64,000 nt of DNA, from contig NZ_SMFZ01000001.1 of assembly GCF_004339565.1 (NCBI RefSeq), positions 1 to 64,000 on the forward strand. Direction: 5' to 3'. Source of the stretch: Pseudonocardia endophytica. Its GTDB lineage: Bacteria > Actinomycetota > Actinomycetes > Mycobacteriales > Pseudonocardiaceae. This document shows positions 18,205-27,871 of this stretch, one piece after another. The number at the start of each line of letters is the position of its first letter. Within the stretch, counting starts at the first letter, position 1. The notes under the pieces were generated by a model. It was given only the letters and a program-made list of their open reading frames with translations. It did not search any database and was not told the origin of the DNA. The position numbers and the translations under genes were made by a program.

Positions 18205-19134
18205 TCACGACGTCGCGGGCCGCCCGGACGCCACCGGCTCCGGCTCCTCGTCCGGCGCCGCGTCCCGCCGCGAGCCGCCCATCGTCGTGGCTGCGACCGT
18301 GAGCACCACCAGCACGCACCCGGCGAGCTGCCAGACCGTCGGGCGCTCCCCCATCACGACGGCGCCGAGCAGCACGGCCAGCACCGGCTGGACCAGCAGC
18401 AGGGCCGCTGACGTGCCGGGCGGCAGCCCCGCGGAGCCGCGGGTGATCAGCACCCACGCGACGACCTGCCCGGCCAGCGCCAGCACCGCCAGCCAGAACC
18501 AGGACGCGAGCGGCAGGTCCACCGCGATCCCCTGGGTCGCGCCGCCGACGATCCCGGTCGTGAGCGCCGCCGCCACGGTCGCGGCCGCGACGGGCGTCAC
18601 GACGTGCCCGCGAGCCGCCCGCGCGCTGGAGCGGCTCAGGTACAGGTAGCCGGCGTAGGCCAGGCCCGCCGCAGCGCCGAGGGCGGCACCCCGCACCGGC
18701 GACGGCATCGTCGTGTCGCCGCCCAGTGCGCCACCGGCCAGGGCGATACCGGCCAGCAGCACCGGTGCGGCGATCACCTGCCGTCGCGGCACGACCGTGC
18801 CCGCGACGGCGAGCGCGATCAGCGGGAACGCGATCACCTGCACGTTCAGCACGACGTTCGCGATCCCGGACCCGGCGTCCAGCACACTCTGCGTCCAGAG
18901 CAGGAAGTCCGCACCCAGCAGCGCGCCGCCCGCCAGGCCCCACCCGATCTGGCGGGCGCCGGGCGTCCCGAACCGGCGGGCCTCCCACGCGGCCAGCGGC
19001 AGCAGCACGGCGAGCGCGATGATGCAGCGCCAGAACGACGCCGTCGCGGCGCCGACGTCGGCGAGCCGCACGAGAACGCCTGTCGACGCCAGCGTCGCGG
19101 CACCGGCGAGCAGGGTCCGGGCGGAGGAGCGCAT
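18205..19134 (-). CDS. EamA family (DMT) transporter
   Basis: Integral membrane protein of about 309 residues with ten predicted helices arranged as two EamA repeats, each of about five helices. The second repeat contains SAALLLVQPVLAVLLGAVVMGERPTVWQL, a typical EamA signature. Members export amino acids or other metabolites; substrate unknown. The start is ambiguous. ATG at 19134 is given, but GTG at 19146 lies just after a GGAGG and would add four residues. It is divergent from a LysR-type regulator 85 bp away, a common arrangement for exporters controlled by LysR proteins. Confidence 0.85.
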   Translation of the reverse strand: MRSSARTLLAGAATLASTGVLVRLADVGAATASFWRCIIALAVLLPLAAWEARRFGTPGARQIGWGLAGGALLGADFLLWTQSVLDAGSGIANVVLNVQVIAFPLIALAVAGTVVPRRQVIAAPVLLAGIALAGGALGGDTTMPSPVRGAALGAAAGLAYAGYLYLSRSSARAARGHVVTPVAAATVAAALTTGIVGGATQGIAVDLPLASWFWLAVLALAGQVVAWVLITRGSAGLPPGTSAALLLVQPVLAVLLGAVVMGERPTVWQLAGCVLVVLTVAATTMGGSRRDAAPDEEPEPVASGRPATS

Positions 19135-19146
19135 CGGGGAGGTCAC

Positions 19147-19219
19147 GGCCTCCACGTTGCCTCCGCGGACCACAAAGATCCAATGAGTAGATCTGCGGTG
19201 CACTGCGTAGAATCGCTGC
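19147..19219. promoter_or_regulatory. divergent EamA/LysR regulatory region
   Basis: It contains the LysR -10-like TAGAAT (19208-19213), ending 6 nt before the GTG at 19220, and an AT-richer core with two GATC half-sites around CAATGAGTA that could be a LysR operator. The operator call is inference from position. Confidence 0.4.
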
Positions 19220-20143
19220 GTGATCGAGTGGGGTCGTCTGCGAGTGTTCGGGGCCGTCGCGGAGCACGGGTCGGTCGGGGCCGCCGCGGCCGCGCTGCAC
19301 ATCACCGGCCCCGCCGTCACCCAGCAGCTGCGCAAGCTGGAACGCGAGACCGGGCACCGGCTCGTCGAGCCCGACGGGCGGGGCATCCGGCTGACCGCGG
19401 CCGGACATGTGCTGGCCGGATACGCCGGGTCGGTCGCGGAATCGGTCGCCGACGCGGGTCGTGACCTGGCCGCGCTGCGGGACGAGGCGGTCGGCCCGCT
19501 GCGGATCGGGGCCGTGGCCAGCGCGTTGCGCGCTCTGCTGCCCGCGGCGCTGCGGTCGCTGGCCGCCGAGCACCCGCGGCTCGTCCCGACGGTGCGCGAC
19601 GGCGAGGTCGTCGACCTGCTGCCCGCACTGCGGTCCCGGGACCTGGACGCCGTGCTGCTGGAGAGCTGGGACGACCTACCCGCCCGGCTGCCACCGGGCG
19701 TGCGGACGTGGGACGTGGACACCGAGGAGGCGCTGCTGGCGGTGTCCGCCGGTCACGGGCTCGCCGGGTCCGACCGGGTTCAGCTCTCCGCCACCGACGG
19801 CGAGATCTGGGTGAGCTGCCCGTCGGGTACCGAGTCCTACGAGGCGCTCGTCCAGGTGCTGCGCGAGTCCGGTGTCGAGCCGGAGGTGCGGTACCGGGTG
19901 GCGGACTTCACCACGCATCTCCGCCTCGTCGCGGCCGGCATGGCCGTCGCGATCGTGCCCCGCGGCGCGCTGGACCCGATCCCCGAGGGCGTCGCGCTCC
20001 GGCCGTGCAGCCCGCCGGTACGCCGCACGCTGGCCGTCGCCGTGCGGGAGAACGACGACACACCGGGCCTGCGCGCGTTCCGCGACGCGGTCGTCCGGGC
20101 CGCGCGGGAGCGGAACCGGGCGCCCGGCCCGGCCGGGACCTGA
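19220..20143 (+). CDS. LysR family transcriptional regulator
   Basis: A 307-residue LysR-type regulator. The N-terminal winged helix-turn-helix occupies residues 5-62 (LRVFGAVAEHGSVGAAAAALHITGPAVTQQLRKLE). The effector-binding domain follows, ending in the usual TLAVAVRENDD...FRDAVVRAA. It probably controls the divergent EamA exporter in response to the exported compound, as is typical for LysR/transporter pairs; no ligand can be named. The GTG start has a near-consensus -10 (TAGAAT) 6 nt upstream and no ribosome binding site, consistent with a leaderless transcript. Confidence 0.92.
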   Translation: MIEWGRLRVFGAVAEHGSVGAAAAALHITGPAVTQQLRKLERETGHRLVEPDGRGIRLTAAGHVLAGYAGSVAESVADAGRDLAALRDEAVGPLRIGAVASALRALLPAALRSLAAEHPRLVPTVRDGEVVDLLPALRSRDLDAVLLESWDDLPARLPPGVRTWDVDTEEALLAVSAGHGLAGSDRVQLSATDGEIWVSCPSGTESYEALVQVLRESGVEPEVRYRVADFTTHLRLVAAGMAVAIVPRGALDPIPEGVALRPCSPPVRRTLAVAVRENDDTPGLRAFRDAVVRAARERNRAPGPAGT

Positions 20144-20245
20144 CGGCGGAGCGCCCTGACCGGCAGCGGCCGCGACCGGTGCCCGCCGAGCAGCGGCGAG
20201 TCCCCACCGTCGGCCGGCTCGGTGCGACGCCGGTCGGGCGACGAC

Positions 20246-21262
20246 CTACCCGAGCATCTCGCGCACCATCGGGATCACGCGGGAACCGTACAGCTCGACC
20301 GCCTTCATGCGGGCCGACACCGGCTGCGGGCCGACCGTGTAGATCAGGTCGAAGCGTCCGGCGCCGATCGCGCGGACCGAGCCGGCGATCTTGCGAGCCA
20401 CCGTCTCCGGGGACCCGACGTGCAGCGCGCCGCCCTCGACGTCGGCCTCGAACCGGCCCCGCGACATCGGAGGCCATCCGCGCAGGGCACCGATCCGGTC
20501 CATCTGCGCCTTGTAGGGCGCGTAGAAGATCTCGCGGGCCTCGTCGTCGGTGTCCGCGACGAAGCCGGGCGCGTGCATCCCGACCGGCTTCGGCTCGTGC
20601 CCGAACTGCTCGACGGCACGGTGGTACAGGTCGACGTACGGCGCGAACCGCGCGGGCGGACCACCGATGACCGCCAGCATCAGTCCGAGGTCGTGACGGG
20701 CGGTGCGCACCACCGACTCCGGGGACCCGCCGACGCCGACCCACACCGGGATCCGGTGCCCGGCCGTCGGGAACACCTCGGCGCCCTCCAGGGCCGCGCG
20801 GGTGGTCCCCTGCCAGCTCACCGGCTTCTCGTCGAGCAGCCGGACGAACAGGTCCAGCTTCTCCTCGAACAGCACCTCGTAGTCGGCCATGTCGTAGCCG
20901 AACAACGGGAACGACTCGGTGAACGACCCGCGACCGACGATCACCTCGGCCCGTCCGTCGGACAGCGCGTCGAGCGTCGCGAACCGCTGGTAGACGCGCA
21001 CCGGGTCGTCCGAGCTGAGCACCGTGACGCCGGACGAGAGCCGGATGCGCGACGTCCGCGACGCGATCGCCGCCAGCACCGTCTCCGGTGTCGAGATCGA
21101 GTACTCGGGACGGTGGTGCTCCCCGAGCGCGACGACGTCGACGCCCGCCGAGTCGGCCACCACGACCTCCTCGACGACCTGCCGGATCGCCACCGGGTGC
21201 GGCAACGGCTCGCCGTCGTCGCCCGCCGGGACGTCGCCGAACGTGTCCAGACCGAAGATCAT
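20246..21262 (-). CDS. LLM class flavin-dependent oxidoreductase
   Basis: Luciferase-like TIM-barrel oxidoreductase of 338 residues that uses FMN or F420. Motifs are [10 protein letters not shown] at the N-terminus, VALGEHHRPEYSISTPETVLAAIA, RLSSGVTVLSSDDPVRVYQRFATLDALSDGRAEVIVGRGSFTESF and IPVWVGVGGSPESV. This combination is typical of the family with N-terminal EHH. The substrate is unknown. The ATG overlaps the stop of the SRPBCC gene by four bases (ATGA), which ties it to the prcB-prcA operon by apparent translational coupling. The operon seems to end here; the next gene converges. Confidence 0.9.
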   Translation of the reverse strand: MIFGLDTFGDVPAGDDGEPLPHPVAIRQVVEEVVVADSAGVDVVALGEHHRPEYSISTPETVLAAIASRTSRIRLSSGVTVLSSDDPVRVYQRFATLDALSDGRAEVIVGRGSFTESFPLFGYDMADYEVLFEEKLDLFVRLLDEKPVSWQGTTRAALEGAEVFPTAGHRIPVWVGVGGSPESVVRTARHDLGLMLAVIGGPPARFAPYVDLYHRAVEQFGHEPKPVGMHAPGFVADTDDEAREIFYAPYKAQMDRIGALRGWPPMSRGRFEADVEGGALHVGSPETVARKIAGSVRAIGAGRFDLIYTVGPQPVSARMKAVELYGSRVIPMVREMLG

Positions 21263-21732
21263 CGCTGTTTCGCCTTCAGGTGCTTGAGGAGGTTGGCGGA
21301 GAACCGGTCCCCTGTCACCGCCATCGTCGACCGCATCGTGCGCTCCACGACCGGGGCCGCGAGCCGGGACAGCGGCAGGTCGACGTCGAGGCGCAGCCCG
21401 ATCTCCAGGTGCGTCCCGCCCGGGGTGTCGCTCAGCGTGTAGTGGCCCTCCGCGCCCGCCCACTCGGTCACGCCGGCGGGCGGCTCGTGGGTGAAGTCGA
21501 TCCGGACGCCCTCGTCGAACGTCATCCGCTCGGTGAACACCGGCTTGATGCCGACACCCATGACCGCCAGCCGCACCATGTGCCACCGCCACAACGAGCC
21601 GTCGTCCTCGATCCTCGACAGCAGCGGCGTCAGCTTCGGCAGCAGCACCGGGTCGACCAGCACGTCCCAGACGGCCTTGCGCTCGGCCGTGACCGTCGCC
21701 TCGGACGCGACGTCCGCCGAGAAGCGCGTCAT
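21259..21732 (-). CDS. DUF2505/SRPBCC-type lipid-binding-like protein
   Basis: A 157-residue protein with the features of a START/SRPBCC (polyketide cyclase-like) hydrophobic-cavity fold: an N-terminal strand [35 protein letters not shown], a beta-rich middle ([25 protein letters not shown]) and a long C-terminal helix with [23 protein letters not shown]. Such proteins bind small hydrophobic ligands or act as chaperones and cyclases; the ligand cannot be deduced. Its ATG overlaps the prcA stop (ATGA) and its stop overlaps the next ATG. It is therefore embedded in the proteasome operon, which is unexpected for this family. Confidence 0.75.
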   Translation of the reverse strand: MTRFSADVASEATVTAERKAVWDVLVDPVLLPKLTPLLSRIEDDGSLWRWHMVRLAVMGVGIKPVFTERMTFDEGVRIDFTHEPPAGVTEWAGAEGHYTLSDTPGGTHLEIGLRLDVDLPLSRLAAPVVERTMRSTMAVTGDRFSANLLKHLKAKQR

Positions 21733-22529
21733 TCCGGCAGCGCACCACCGGCGGCGGGGGTGTCGTCCCCGCCGGCCACGTCGGGCTCCGGCTCGCTCGT
21801 GCCGCGGTTCGCGGCAGGCAGCAGGTCGGTCAGCGCCGCACCGGAGATCCGGCGGAACGTCCGGCGCTCCCTGGCGCGGTCCAGCACGGCGACCTCGAGC
21901 GCGTCGGCGCCGAGCACCCTGGCCTGCTGCGAGCTGCCGTTCGACGCGGACGGGTCGGCTCCCGGCACCTGCAGCCCGCCGAGCGCGACCTCGATCGCGG
22001 CGGACAGCTCCAGGCCGTGCTCGTAGGTCTCGCCGAGCTTCGTCGAGATCGGCTCCGTCTGGCCGCCCATCACGACGTAGCGGGGCTCGTCGGTGATCGA
22101 ACCGTCGTAGGTGATCCGGAACAGCTGGTCACCGTCCGGGTTGTGCCCGACCTCGGCCACGCACAGCTCCACCTCGAACGGCTTCTGCTGCTCGACGAAC
22201 GCCGTGCCCAACGCCTGCGCGTACGCGTTGGCCAGCATCCGGCCGCTCACGTCGCGACGGTCGTAGGTGAAGCCCCGGAAGTCGGCCATCCGGATGCCGC
22301 CGGTGCGCAGGTTCTCGAACTCGTTGTAGCGGCCGACGGCGGCGAAGCCGATCCGGTCGTAGATCTCCGAGACCTTGCGCAGCGACGTGCCGCGGTTCTC
22401 CGCGACGAACAGGACGCCTCCGGAGTAGGTCAGCACGACGACACTGCGGCCGCGCGCGATGCCCTTGCGGGCGAGCTCCGAGCGGTCGCGCAGCAGCTGG
22501 TCGACGGAGGAGTAGAACGGCATCGTCAT
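21729..22529 (-). CDS. prcA: proteasome alpha subunit
   Basis: Outer-ring subunit of the actinobacterial 20S proteasome; forms the gated seven-membered rings that dock Mpa. The 266-residue sequence matches M. tuberculosis PrcA from memory: [30 protein letters not shown], then [42 protein letters not shown] and [18 protein letters not shown]. It lacks a catalytic N-terminal threonine, as expected for alpha. The C-terminal tail (about 60 residues, rich in Ala, Pro and acidic residues) is variable in the family. It lies 51 bp downstream of prcB and its stop overlaps the SRPBCC gene start. The start could be the ATG two codons later. Confidence 0.97.
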   Translation of the reverse strand: MTMPFYSSVDQLLRDRSELARKGIARGRSVVVLTYSGGVLFVAENRGTSLRKVSEIYDRIGFAAVGRYNEFENLRTGGIRMADFRGFTYDRRDVSGRMLANAYAQALGTAFVEQQKPFEVELCVAEVGHNPDGDQLFRITYDGSITDEPRYVVMGGQTEPISTKLGETYEHGLELSAAIEVALGGLQVPGADPSASNGSSQQARVLGADALEVAVLDRARERRTFRRISGAALTDLLPAANRGTSEPEPDVAGGDDTPAAGGALPE

Positions 22530-22580
22530 GGCGGGAGCGCTCCAGGTCTGTCGTGCGAGTGCGGGGTTCGGGGCGACTTG

Positions 22581-23456
22581 TCAGCCGCCGGGACGCGCGC
22601 GGCGGCCCTCGATGACCTGGTCGACCACGGCGGAGATCTCGTCCTCCGGGCGGCGCACCGCGCCCTGGGCGGTGATGCTCACGACGATCGGGTAGATCCG
22701 GCGCACCGTGTCCGGTCCTCCGGTGGCGGTGTCGTCGTCGGCCGCGTCGTAGAGCCCTTCCAGGGCGGTGCGGACGGTCGCGGCCAGGTCGCCCTCCGGG
22801 TCGCGGAGCTTCTTGATCGACGACTTCGCGAACACCGAGCCGGAGCCGACGGCGTGGTAGCCGAGGTGCTCGTCGTAGCGCCCGCCGGTGGGGTCGTAGG
22901 TCACGATCCGGCCGGCCTTCGACGGGTCGGCTGCCTCGACGTCGTAGCCGGCGAACAGCGGGACCACGACGAAACCCTGCATCGCGGCGCCCAGGTTCTG
23001 CCGGATCATCCCGGCGAGCTTGTTGGCCTTGCCGTCCAGCGACAGCGGGACGCCCTCGAGCTTCTCGTAGTGCTCCAGGTCCACGCTGAACAGCCGGACC
23101 ATCTCCAGCGCGATCCCGGCCGAGCCGGCGATCCCGACGGCCGAGTGCTCGTCGGTGACGAAGACCTTCTCGATGTCGCGCTGGGCGATCGTGTTGCCCG
23201 CCGTGGCGCGCCGGTCGCCGGCGATGACGACGCCGCCGGGGAACGTGAGCGCGACGATCGTCGTGCCGTGCGGCACGCCGAGGTCCGAGGCCGGCGACCC
23301 GGCGTGACCAGGGACCACACCGGCACCCGGCATCAGGTGCGGTGCGGCGGACCCGACGAAGTCGGAGAACGACTGCGCGCCGGTCATGTACGTACTGAGC
23401 TGACCCGTGTGCTGCCCGGGAAGAATCCCGGGGGCGGCCGGCGGCCGGAACTCCAT
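22581..23456 (-). CDS. prcB: proteasome beta subunit (with propeptide)
   Basis: Catalytic subunit of the 20S proteasome. It is 291 residues long, with a propeptide of about 64 residues ending in HG before Thr65. Autocleavage would expose this threonine as the nucleophile of the mature [23 protein letters not shown]. The mature part continues with the beta-subunit landmarks [29 protein letters not shown] and the [13 protein letters not shown] block. It is preceded by pup (85 bp) and followed by prcA (51 bp) on the same strand. A stable hairpin sits in the pup-prcB gap and may reduce prcBA transcription relative to pup. Confidence 0.98.
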   Translation of the reverse strand: MEFRPPAAPGILPGQHTGQLSTYMTGAQSFSDFVGSAAPHLMPGAGVVPGHAGSPASDLGVPHGTTIVALTFPGGVVIAGDRRATAGNTIAQRDIEKVFVTDEHSAVGIAGSAGIALEMVRLFSVDLEHYEKLEGVPLSLDGKANKLAGMIRQNLGAAMQGFVVVPLFAGYDVEAADPSKAGRIVTYDPTGGRYDEHLGYHAVGSGSVFAKSSIKKLRDPEGDLAATVRTALEGLYDAADDDTATGGPDTVRRIYPIVVSITAQGAVRRPEDEISAVVDQVIEGRRARPGG

Positions 23457-23509
23457 GGTCGGGTTCGTGCCTCTCCTCGTTCGGTGTGGCTCACTGCCTG
23501 ACGACGGGA

Positions 23510-23533
23510 CCGCCCCCGGCGGACCGGGGGCGG
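23510..23533 (-). terminator. hairpin between pup and prcB (possible attenuator)
   Basis: A perfect 10-bp G/C stem (23510-23519 with 23524-23533) with a 4-nt loop lies 9 nt past the pup stop. There is no U-tract. It may act as a partial terminator or an RNA-stabilising end that sets the ratio of pup to prcBA mRNA. Confidence 0.55.
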
Positions 23534-23541
23534 GGGGAAGC

Positions 23542-23739
23542 CTACTGGCCGCCCTTCTGCACGTAGGACCGGACGAAGTCCTCCGCGTTCTCCTCGAGCA
23601 CGTCGTCGATCTCGTCGAGGATGGTGTCGACGTCCTCGCCGAGCTTCTCCCTGCGCTCCTGGCCGCTGCCCTCGGCGCCGTCCGCGCCCTCGTCGTCGCC
23701 GTCGCCACCGCCCTGGCGCTTCGTCTGCTCCTGCGACAT
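23542..23739 (-). CDS. pup: prokaryotic ubiquitin-like protein Pup
   Basis: A 65-residue, acidic, largely disordered protein tag. The N-terminal third ([17 protein letters not shown]) is low complexity and the Mpa-binding helical region follows ([30 protein letters not shown]). The last residues are GGQ: the terminal Gln must be deamidated by Dop to Glu before PafA can ligate it. The ATG at 23739 is fixed by a GGAGG about 6 nt upstream; the longer reading has no family similarity. It sits between dop (144 bp upstream) and prcB (85 bp downstream). Confidence 0.98.
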   Translation of the reverse strand: MSQEQTKRQGGGDGDDEGADGAEGSGQERREKLGEDVDTILDEIDDVLEENAEDFVRSYVQKGGQ

Positions 23740-23883
23740 GACGCTTCCTCCTCGCACTAGGGCCCGGCCACCGCGCGTTCCTCGCGCGACGGACCGGGTC
23801 CGGTACTCCTCCACCCTACCCACCGGTTCGCCGACACGCCCTACGTCACGTGCGACGACGTTCGGCGTGCCCCCCGAATCAGG

Positions 23884-25401
23884 TCAGCCCTGGGTGAGCT
23901 TGTCGACGAGCTCCTCCGCCGTCGACGTGGCCTCGAACAGCTCCCCGACGTGCCGCCGCGTCCCGCGCAACGGCTCCAGCGTCGGGATGCGCACCAGCGA
24001 CTCGCGGCCCAGGTCGAAGATGACCGAGTCCCAGGACGCGGCCGCGACCTCGATGGGGTAACGCTTCATGCAGCTGCCACGGAAATAGGCACGGGTGTCC
24101 TCCGGCGGCTCCGTCATCGCGGCCATGACCTGCTCCTCGGTCACCACCCTGCGCATCGAGCCGCGGGTGACGAGCCGGTTGTACAGGCCCTTGGCCAGCC
24201 GGACGTCGGAGTACTGCAGGTCGACCATGGCCAGCCGCCCCGCGCCCCACTCCAGGCTGTCGCGCTCCCGGTAGGCCTCGAGCAGCTTGAGCTTGGCCGT
24301 CCAGTCCAGGCGGTCGGCCGTGGACATCGGGTCGCGCTCCAGGTCGTCGAGCACGCCGCCCCAGGCTTCCAGCACCTCGGCGGTGTCGTCGTCCACCTCG
24401 GAACCCTGGGTCTTCTCGACGTGCGTCGCGGCGCGCTCGTAGTACTCGCGCTGGATCTGGACGCCGGTGAGCTTGCGCCCGTCGGCCAGCTCCACCGTCT
24501 GCCTCAACGACGGGTCGTGCGACAGCTGCGCGACGGCCCGGACCGGCTCGGACAGCCGCAGGTCGTCGAACCGGCCGCCGTGCTCGATCATGTCCAGGAC
24601 CAGCGCCGTCGAGCCGACCTTGATCAGGGTCGCGTACTCGGACAGGTTCGCGTCACCGATGATGACGTGCAGGCGGCGGTACTTGTCGGCGTCCGCGTGC
24701 GGCTCGTCGCGGGTGTTGATGATCCCGCGCTTGAGCGTGGTCTCCAGACCGACCTCGACCTCGATGTAGTCCGAGCGCTGCGCGATCTGGTAGCCCGGCT
24801 CGTCGCCCTGCTGGCCCAGACCGACGCGGCCGGCCCCGCACACCACCTGCCGGGACACGAAGAACGGCGTGAGCCCGCCGACGATCGACGGGAACGTCGT
24901 CGTGCGCGCCATCAGGTAGTTCTCGTGCGAGCCGTAGCTCGCGCCCTTGCCGTCGACGTTGTTCTTGTAGAGCTGCAGCCGCGGCGAGTTCGGCACGGTG
25001 GCGGCCCGGTTCGCCGCCTCCAGCATCACCCGCTCGCCCGCCTTGTCCCAGATCACGACGTCGCGCGGGGTCAGCACCTCGGGCGTCGAGTACTCGGGGT
25101 GGGCGTGGTCGACGTACAGCCGGGCGCCGTTGGTGAGGATGACGTTCGCCGCGCCGAGGTCGTCGAGGTCCTGGTCGAGCTGCGGAGCGAGCGACGGGGC
25201 GGACAGGTCGAAGCCGCGCGCGTCGCGCAGCGGGGACTCGACCTCGTAGTCCCAGCGCGCGCGCCGGTTGCGCGGGACGTCCGCCGCGGCGGCGTAGGCG
25301 AGCACGACCTGGGTCGAGGTCACCACCGGGTTGGCGGCGGGGTCGCCGGGCACCGCGATCCCGTACTCGATCTCCGTGCCCATGATGCGACGAGCGGTCA
25401 T
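23884..25401 (-). CDS. dop: Pup deamidase/depupylase Dop
   Basis: Deamidates Pup's C-terminal Gln and removes Pup from tagged proteins. The 505-residue protein has the PafA-like carboxylate-amine ligase fold: metal/ATP-binding MGTEIEYGI at residues 7-15, the catalytic Asp98 in [12 protein letters not shown], and [23 protein letters not shown]. The stretch around residues 45-80 corresponds to the Dop loop that distinguishes it from PafA; GAARGSMRRV-type and DTRAYFRG blocks lie in the C-terminal part. ATG at 25401 is chosen; the Met at 25383 is an alternative that would trim six residues. It heads the dop-pup-prcB-prcA gene set and is divergent from a Nudix gene. Confidence 0.97.
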   Translation of the reverse strand: MTARRIMGTEIEYGIAVPGDPAANPVVTSTQVVLAYAAAADVPRNRRARWDYEVESPLRDARGFDLSAPSLAPQLDQDLDDLGAANVILTNGARLYVDHAHPEYSTPEVLTPRDVVIWDKAGERVMLEAANRAATVPNSPRLQLYKNNVDGKGASYGSHENYLMARTTTFPSIVGGLTPFFVSRQVVCGAGRVGLGQQGDEPGYQIAQRSDYIEVEVGLETTLKRGIINTRDEPHADADKYRRLHVIIGDANLSEYATLIKVGSTALVLDMIEHGGRFDDLRLSEPVRAVAQLSHDPSLRQTVELADGRKLTGVQIQREYYERAATHVEKTQGSEVDDDTAEVLEAWGGVLDDLERDPMSTADRLDWTAKLKLLEAYRERDSLEWGAGRLAMVDLQYSDVRLAKGLYNRLVTRGSMRRVVTEEQVMAAMTEPPEDTRAYFRGSCMKRYPIEVAAASWDSVIFDLGRESLVRIPTLEPLRGTRRHVGELFEATSTAEELVDKLTQG

Positions 25402-25489
25402 GCGTGAACCCCGGTCCTCCGGCGAGAGTGCATTCGCCGAGCCTAACCGCCACCGGGTCGCGTGCGCGGTCGGCGGCCATGATGCGTCC

Positions 25490-26059
25490 ATGACGGATCC
25501 GGCCCGGGAACGGGTGGCGCTCTACGACGCGGACGGTGTCGTGATCGGCGAGGCGGACCGCGGCGAGGTCTACGCGCACTCGTGGTGGCACGGCACGACG
25601 GCGGTCGCCCTGCGCAGCACCGACGGTCGCCGGGTGCTCGTGCACCGACGCACCGACGACAAGCTCGTGATGGCCGGTCTGGTCGACTGCTGGGCCGGCG
25701 GGGTGATCGACCCGGGTGAGACGCCGGACACGGCAGCGGCCCGCGAGCTCGGCGAGGAGCTCGGCGTCACGGGCGTCCCGCTGGAACCGCTGTTCCGGAT
25801 GGCGTTCGACGCGTCGGCGCTGGGCGTCGACACCGGCCCCGGCACCGGACCGCACGGCCTGCGTGCCCACGTGTTCGCCTACCAGGCGTTCTCCGACGGG
25901 CCGGTGGTCGGCCAGGCGTCCGAGGTGGCGGAGCACTGGTGGATGGAGCTCGACGAGCTGCGCTCCCGGATCGAGGACCCTTCATGGGCGTTCGTGCCCG
26001 ACGGGCGGGAGGTCGCCCGCCGTTGGCTCTCCGGTCACGTCGGAGGTACCGACCGGTAA
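25490..26059 (+). CDS. Nudix hydrolase
   Basis: A 189-residue Nudix protein. The Nudix box [24 protein letters not shown] matches GX5EX7REUXEEXGU and lies around residues 67-90. Upstream are [30 protein letters not shown], features seen in the isopentenyl-diphosphate isomerase-like/YfcD-type subgroup. The substrate is probably a nucleoside diphosphate derivative or an isoprenyl-like diphosphate, but cannot be fixed. The gene is divergent from dop across 88 bp. The start at 25490 fits the N-terminus of related proteins, although no strong ribosome binding site is visible; CATGAT 6 nt upstream may be a weak -10. Confidence 0.9.
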   Translation: MTDPARERVALYDADGVVIGEADRGEVYAHSWWHGTTAVALRSTDGRRVLVHRRTDDKLVMAGLVDCWAGGVIDPGETPDTAAARELGEELGVTGVPLEPLFRMAFDASALGVDTGPGTGPHGLRAHVFAYQAFSDGPVVGQASEVAEHWWMELDELRSRIEDPSWAFVPDGREVARRWLSGHVGGTDR

Positions 26060-26173
26060 CATCGTCCGGCCCGATCCCGACACGCCCCGCGGGGCCACGA
26101 GGGGATTCCCCGGAACCTCCGTGGCAACATCCCCGCAACGCCGTCGTCATCCCGCAGCATCCCGGAGTTCGCC

Positions 26174-26335
26174 ATGGTCAGCATCTCGGTCTCGGCCCGC
26201 TCGTTGGCCGCCGCACGGAAGATCGATCCGGACGTCTCGACGGCCGCGGTGCAGGCCGCCGTGGAAGCCGCGCTGGAGGCGGACCGGCGCGAGGCGCAGC
26301 GCCGCAGTCACGATGCGGACGCCGCCCCGCGCTAG
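26174..26335 (+). CDS. small ribbon-helix-helix-like protein, CcdA antitoxin-like (tentative)
   Basis: A 53-residue ORF with a GGAG site 6 nt before its ATG. The predicted pattern is a short strand (VSISVSA), helix A (RSLAAARKID), a turn (PDVS) and a long helix B (TAAVQAAVEAALEADRREAQRR). This resembles the DNA-binding part of CcdA-type ribbon-helix-helix antitoxins in layout and partly in sequence. A tail rich in Ala and Asp follows. No toxin gene is next to it: upstream is the Nudix gene and downstream the convergent lpd. It could be an orphan antitoxin, a small regulator or a chance ORF. The remainder of the 26060-26415 gap shows nothing else. Confidence 0.45.
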   Translation: MVSISVSARSLAAARKIDPDVSTAAVQAAVEAALEADRREAQRRSHDADAAPR

Positions 26336-26415
26336 TTCCGCCCTCCGCCCCGGGACCCGAGCGCCGTCCGCTCCGTCGCGCATCTCGGGGTGCTCGAGCG
26401 CCGGCCGGCCGGACC

Positions 26416-27819
26416 TCAGAGGTTGATCATGTGGCCGGCCAGGCCGTGGATCGCCTCCTGCAGGCCCTCGGACAGCGTCGGGTGGGCGTGCACGTTGCGC
26501 GCCAGCTCGAACGCCGTCAGGTCCCACTTCTGGGCCAGCGTCAGCTCCGGCAGGAGCTCCGTCGCCTCCGCGCCGATGATGTGCCCGCCGAGCAGCTCGC
26601 CGTAGGTGTCGTCGCTGATCAGCTTCACGAAACCGTTCGGCTCGGCCATGCCCTGCGCCTTGCCGTTCGCGGTGAACGGGAACTGCGCGACCTTGACCTT
26701 CCAGCCCTTCTCGTCGGCGAGCTCCTCGGCCTGGGCCTGCGTGTAGCCGAAGCTCGCGACCTGCGGCTGGCAGAACGTCGCGCGCGGCATCATCACGTAC
26801 TCGAGCTCCTGGGTCTCCGCCCCGGCCAGCGTTTCCGCCGCCACGACGCCCTGCGCCTCCGCGACGTGCGCCAGCATCAGCTTCGCCGTCACGTCGCCGA
26901 TCGCGTAGACGTGCTCGACGTTCGTCCGCATGTGGTCGTCGATCGCGATGGCGCCGCGCTCGGTCAGCTCGACGCCGAGCTTGTCCAGACCGAAGCCGTC
27001 GACCCGCGGGGCGAAGCCGATCGCCTGGATCACCTTGTCGGCCTTGATCTCCTCCTGCTTGTCGCCGGAGGAGACGGTGACCGTGACGCCGGAGCCGTCG
27101 TCGACGATGGACTCGACCTTCGTCGAGGTGCGCACCGTCACACCGAGCTTCTTGTAGCGCTTGGCCAGCTCCTTGGACACGTCCGCGTCCTCCAGCGGGA
27201 GCAGGCGGTCCAGGAACTCGACGATCGTCACGTCGACGCCGTAGTTGGCCAGCACGTAGGCGAACTCGACGCCGATCGCGCCGGCCCCGGCGATGACCAC
27301 CGATCCGGGCAGCTCGCGGGTGAGGATCTGCTCCTCGTAGGTCACCACGCGCTCGGAGAGCTCGGTGCCGGGGAGCAGCTTCACGGTGGAGCCGCTGGCG
27401 ATGATCACGTCGCCGTAGGTGAGCGTCTCCGACCCGCCGTCGGACAGGTCCACCTCGATCTCGCCGGGCTTCGTGAAGCGGCCGAACCCGTCGAACTCGG
27501 TGATCTTGTTCTTCTTCATCAGGAAGTGCACGCCCTTGACCCGGCCGTCGGCGACCGTGCGGCTGCGGTCGAACGCGGCGCCGAAGTCGAACGAGACGTC
27601 ACCGGAGATGCCGAACGTCTTCTGCTCGGCGGTGAAGATGTGGGCGAGCTCGGCGTTGCGCAGCAGGGCCTTCGACGGGATGCAGCCGACGTTCAGGCAC
27701 ACCCCGCCCCAGTACTTCTCCTCGACGACGGCCACGCTGCGGCCGAGCTGGGCGGCACGGATGGCCGCGACGTATCCACCGGGGCCGGCACCGAGAACGA
27801 CGACGTCGAAATGAGGCAT
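26416..27819 (-). CDS. lpd: dihydrolipoyl dehydrogenase
   Basis: E3 flavoprotein of 2-oxoacid dehydrogenase complexes: it reoxidises dihydrolipoamide with NAD. The 467-residue chain has FAD-binding [19 protein letters not shown] at the N-terminus, the redox disulfide in [15 protein letters not shown] (Cys41 and Cys46), NAD-binding [17 protein letters not shown], the FAD motif YAIGDV and the active-site His-Glu pair in HAHPTLSE. All key residues are present and it closely resembles the mycobacterial LpdC sequence as I recall it. The ATG is preceded by TAGGCT 6 nt upstream, a leaderless arrangement. It is transcribed in the same direction as, but probably separately from, the MarR gene 52 bp upstream. 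Confidence 0.97.
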   Translation of the reverse strand: MPHFDVVVLGAGPGGYVAAIRAAQLGRSVAVVEEKYWGGVCLNVGCIPSKALLRNAELAHIFTAEQKTFGISGDVSFDFGAAFDRSRTVADGRVKGVHFLMKKNKITEFDGFGRFTKPGEIEVDLSDGGSETLTYGDVIIASGSTVKLLPGTELSERVVTYEEQILTRELPGSVVIAGAGAIGVEFAYVLANYGVDVTIVEFLDRLLPLEDADVSKELAKRYKKLGVTVRTSTKVESIVDDGSGVTVTVSSGDKQEEIKADKVIQAIGFAPRVDGFGLDKLGVELTERGAIAIDDHMRTNVEHVYAIGDVTAKLMLAHVAEAQGVVAAETLAGAETQELEYVMMPRATFCQPQVASFGYTQAQAEELADEKGWKVKVAQFPFTANGKAQGMAEPNGFVKLISDDTYGELLGGHIIGAEATELLPELTLAQKWDLTAFELARNVHAHPTLSEGLQEAIHGLAGHMINL

Positions 27820-27871
27820 GTGCCCAGCCTAGGACCCGTGCGCCACCCCGCGCCGGGCCGGGCGAGCGGCG

